From the NCBI GenBank assembly GCA_026985515.1, contig JALSQH010000241.1:1-6872 (forward strand): a DNA stretch of 6,872 nt, written 5' to 3'. The stretch comes from a bacterium. Its GTDB lineage: Bacteria; JALSQH01. Of the stretch, positions 5,880 to 6,872 are shown in pieces. Position numbers and translations under genes: made by a program. The notes beneath the pieces were generated by a model. It did no database searches. It saw nothing but the letters and a program-made list of their open reading frames with translations, and was not told the DNA's origin. How positions within the stretch are numbered: the stretch's first letter is position 1; each line of letters begins with the position of its first letter.

Positions 5880-6689
5880 GTGGTTGATCAGAAATTGATT
5901 GATTTAGCCAGAGAAACTTTGCTGAAAAAAACCAACATTGCCGTATTGACAGGGTCAGGTATTTCTGCAGAAAGTGGAATTCCAACTTTCAGAGGAGAAG
6001 ATGGGCTCTGGAAAAAATACTCTCCTGAGGAATTTGGTACCGTACCCGGCCTTCTCCTCCAATTCGCAAAAAATCCCAGAAGAATAATTGAATTTGCCCT
6101 CAATCTGCTGGAAGTTTTCACAAAGGCTCAACCAAATCCCGGGCATATAGCTCTGGCAAGGCTGGAACAGAAATATCGCAAGAATGTTACCATCATAACT
6201 CAAAACATTGATGACCTTCACGAAATCGCAGGCAATACCAATGTACTGAAACTACATGGTGATCTCTTCAGATTGAGATGTATCAAATGTGGCCACAGGG
6301 AAAAAATTGACAGAGAATACCTCGAGAACTACATGAAAAAACTCAGAGATATACTGAGTTCTCCGCTGAAGATTGTCAAAGAAGGCAAAGAACTTCTACC
6401 GCGATGCCCAGAATGTGGCGGTATAATGCGACCCGATGTGGTTTTCTTTGGTGAAGCACTTCCACAGAAGGAGCTCTCTTTAGCCTATATTGCAGTAGAT
6501 GCTGCAGAAGTGATGCTTGTAATAGGAACTTCTGGAGAAGTCTATCCCGCAAATACCCTTCCCTACAGAGCCAAACAGAATGGTGCAACAGTTATTGAAG
6601 TCAATCCCCAGAGAACAATCTTCTCTGATATGGTTGATATTTTTATTGAGGGGAAGGCTGGAGAAGTTCTACCCAGAATAATTCCCTGA
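5880..6689 (+). CDS. Sirtuin (Sir2 family NAD-dependent protein deacylase)
   Basis: This is a 269-residue sirtuin, expected to remove acetyl or other acyl groups from protein lysines using NAD+ and releasing nicotinamide and O-acyl-ADP-ribose. The NAD-binding motif is GSGISAESGIPTFRG (25-39), followed by DGLWKKY (41-47). TQNIDDLH (107-114) and LKLHG (123-127) include the catalytic His126. The zinc site is Cys134/Cys137 and Cys176/Cys179, with about 38 residues between the pairs, on the long side for the family. RPDVVFFGE (184-192), GTSGEVYPA (216-224) and IEVNP (239-243) complete the Rossmann domain. By eye, the Tyr-x-x-Arg of CobB/SIRT5 that favours succinyl or malonyl groups is Ala73-x-x-Leu76 here, so those activities are less likely. 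The start is a GTG without a clear ribosome binding site, 3 bases after the glycosyltransferase stop, suggesting coupling. Often annotated cobB or npdA. Confidence 0.95.
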   Translation: MVDQKLIDLARETLLKKTNIAVLTGSGISAESGIPTFRGEDGLWKKYSPEEFGTVPGLLLQFAKNPRRIIEFALNLLEVFTKAQPNPGHIALARLEQKYRKNVTIITQNIDDLHEIAGNTNVLKLHGDLFRLRCIKCGHREKIDREYLENYMKKLRDILSSPLKIVKEGKELLPRCPECGGIMRPDVVFFGEALPQKELSLAYIAVDAAEVMLVIGTSGEVYPANTLPYRAKQNGATVIEVNPQRTIFSDMVDIFIEGKAGEVLPRIIP

Positions 6690-6872
6690 TCACAACAATC
6701 CCTTCCTCTTCAAATATTCAAGTAGTTTTCTGATTGCCCTTCCCCTGTGGCTGATTCTATCCTTCTCCTCAGGGGAAAGTTCGGCCATTGTTCTGCCATA
6801 CTCTGGCAGATAAAAAAGCGGATCATAACCAAAACCCTCCTCTCCTCTCGCCTCAAGAGTTATGACTCCATC
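6690..6872 (-). CDS. rdgB: RdgB/HAM1 family XTP/dITP pyrophosphatase, C-terminal part
   Basis: The frame is open from the window edge to a TGA at 6692-6690 and gives the last 60 residues of the house-cleaning enzyme that hydrolyses dITP, XTP and ITP to monophosphates, keeping deaminated purines out of DNA and RNA. Hallmarks are [11 protein letters not shown] (residues 10-20 of the visible part), the [10 protein letters not shown] motif (28-37) and [15 protein letters not shown] (40-54), which closely match the C-terminal end of the family. The end is intact and of normal length; the 5' part lies beyond the window. Its stop codon directly abuts the stop of the convergent sirtuin gene, so the two transcripts must overlap or end inside each other's coding sequence. 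Confidence 0.95.
   Translation of the reverse strand, partial: DGVITLEARGEEGFGYDPLFYLPEYGRTMAELSPEEKDRISHRGRAIRKLLEYLKRKGLL

Noticed and set aside
6742-6775. Inverted repeat CCCCTG/CAGGGG as a terminator for the sirtuin operon
   Set aside because: The six-pair stem has a loop of about 22 bases, no T run follows, and it lies inside rdgB coding sequence.
1-6872. CRISPR array, tRNA, insertion sequence, toxin-antitoxin or phage-defence genes
   Set aside because: No regular direct repeats, tRNA-like folds, transposase motifs or defence-type domains were seen. The sirtuin stands alone as a standard single-domain CobB/Sir2-type enzyme, without the fused domains found in defence sirtuins.

Overview
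This window comes from a diderm (Gram-negative) bacterium. It encodes an outer-membrane beta-barrel of the FadL/OmpP1 family, a secreted transporter-type binding protein and a TonB-like energy transducer. The DNA is AT-rich (roughly 40% G+C by eye), genes are packed tightly, and proteins are rich in Lys, Glu and Ile. These traits fit a lineage near the old delta-proteobacteria (Thermodesulfobacteriota and relatives), possibly thermophilic, but that placement is inference. There are no rRNA or tRNA genes, insertion sequences, CRISPR arrays or other signs of mobility. No gene-free stretch exceeds 60 bases.

Region 1 (1-1254, + strand) is a chaperone pair. It holds the 3' part of an Hsp70 (DnaK-like) gene whose protein stops just after the beta substrate-binding domain, so it lacks the helical lid. 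A small J-domain protein with a C-terminal TPR-like helical repeat follows, with a ribosome binding site that overlaps the Hsp70 stop codon.

Region 2 (1256-3818, - strand) is an envelope pair. A periplasmic ABC-type substrate-binding protein with no permease or ATPase beside it lies upstream of a FadL/OmpP1-type outer-membrane protein. The outer-membrane gene has a good sigma70-type promoter and a near-perfect ribosome binding site in the 55-base gap.

Region 3 (3863-6689, + strand) runs divergently from region 2 across only 44 bases. It is a three-gene operon with gaps of 1 and 3 bases: a TonB-like inner-membrane/periplasmic protein, a GT4 family glycosyltransferase, and a sirtuin (NAD-dependent protein deacylase). 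The partners are functionally unlike one another.

Region 4 (6690-6872, - strand) is the C-terminal end of the RdgB/HAM1 nucleotide-sanitising pyrophosphatase. It converges on the sirtuin with no base between the two stop codons.

Most genes are recognisable members of known families. The features most worth a second look are the lidless Hsp70 coupled to its own J-protein, the stand-alone binding protein with a FadL channel divergent from a TonB-like protein, and the sirtuin in an envelope/glycan operon whose acyl-pocket residues differ from those of CobB and SIRT5. I see no clear evidence of a wholly new system.
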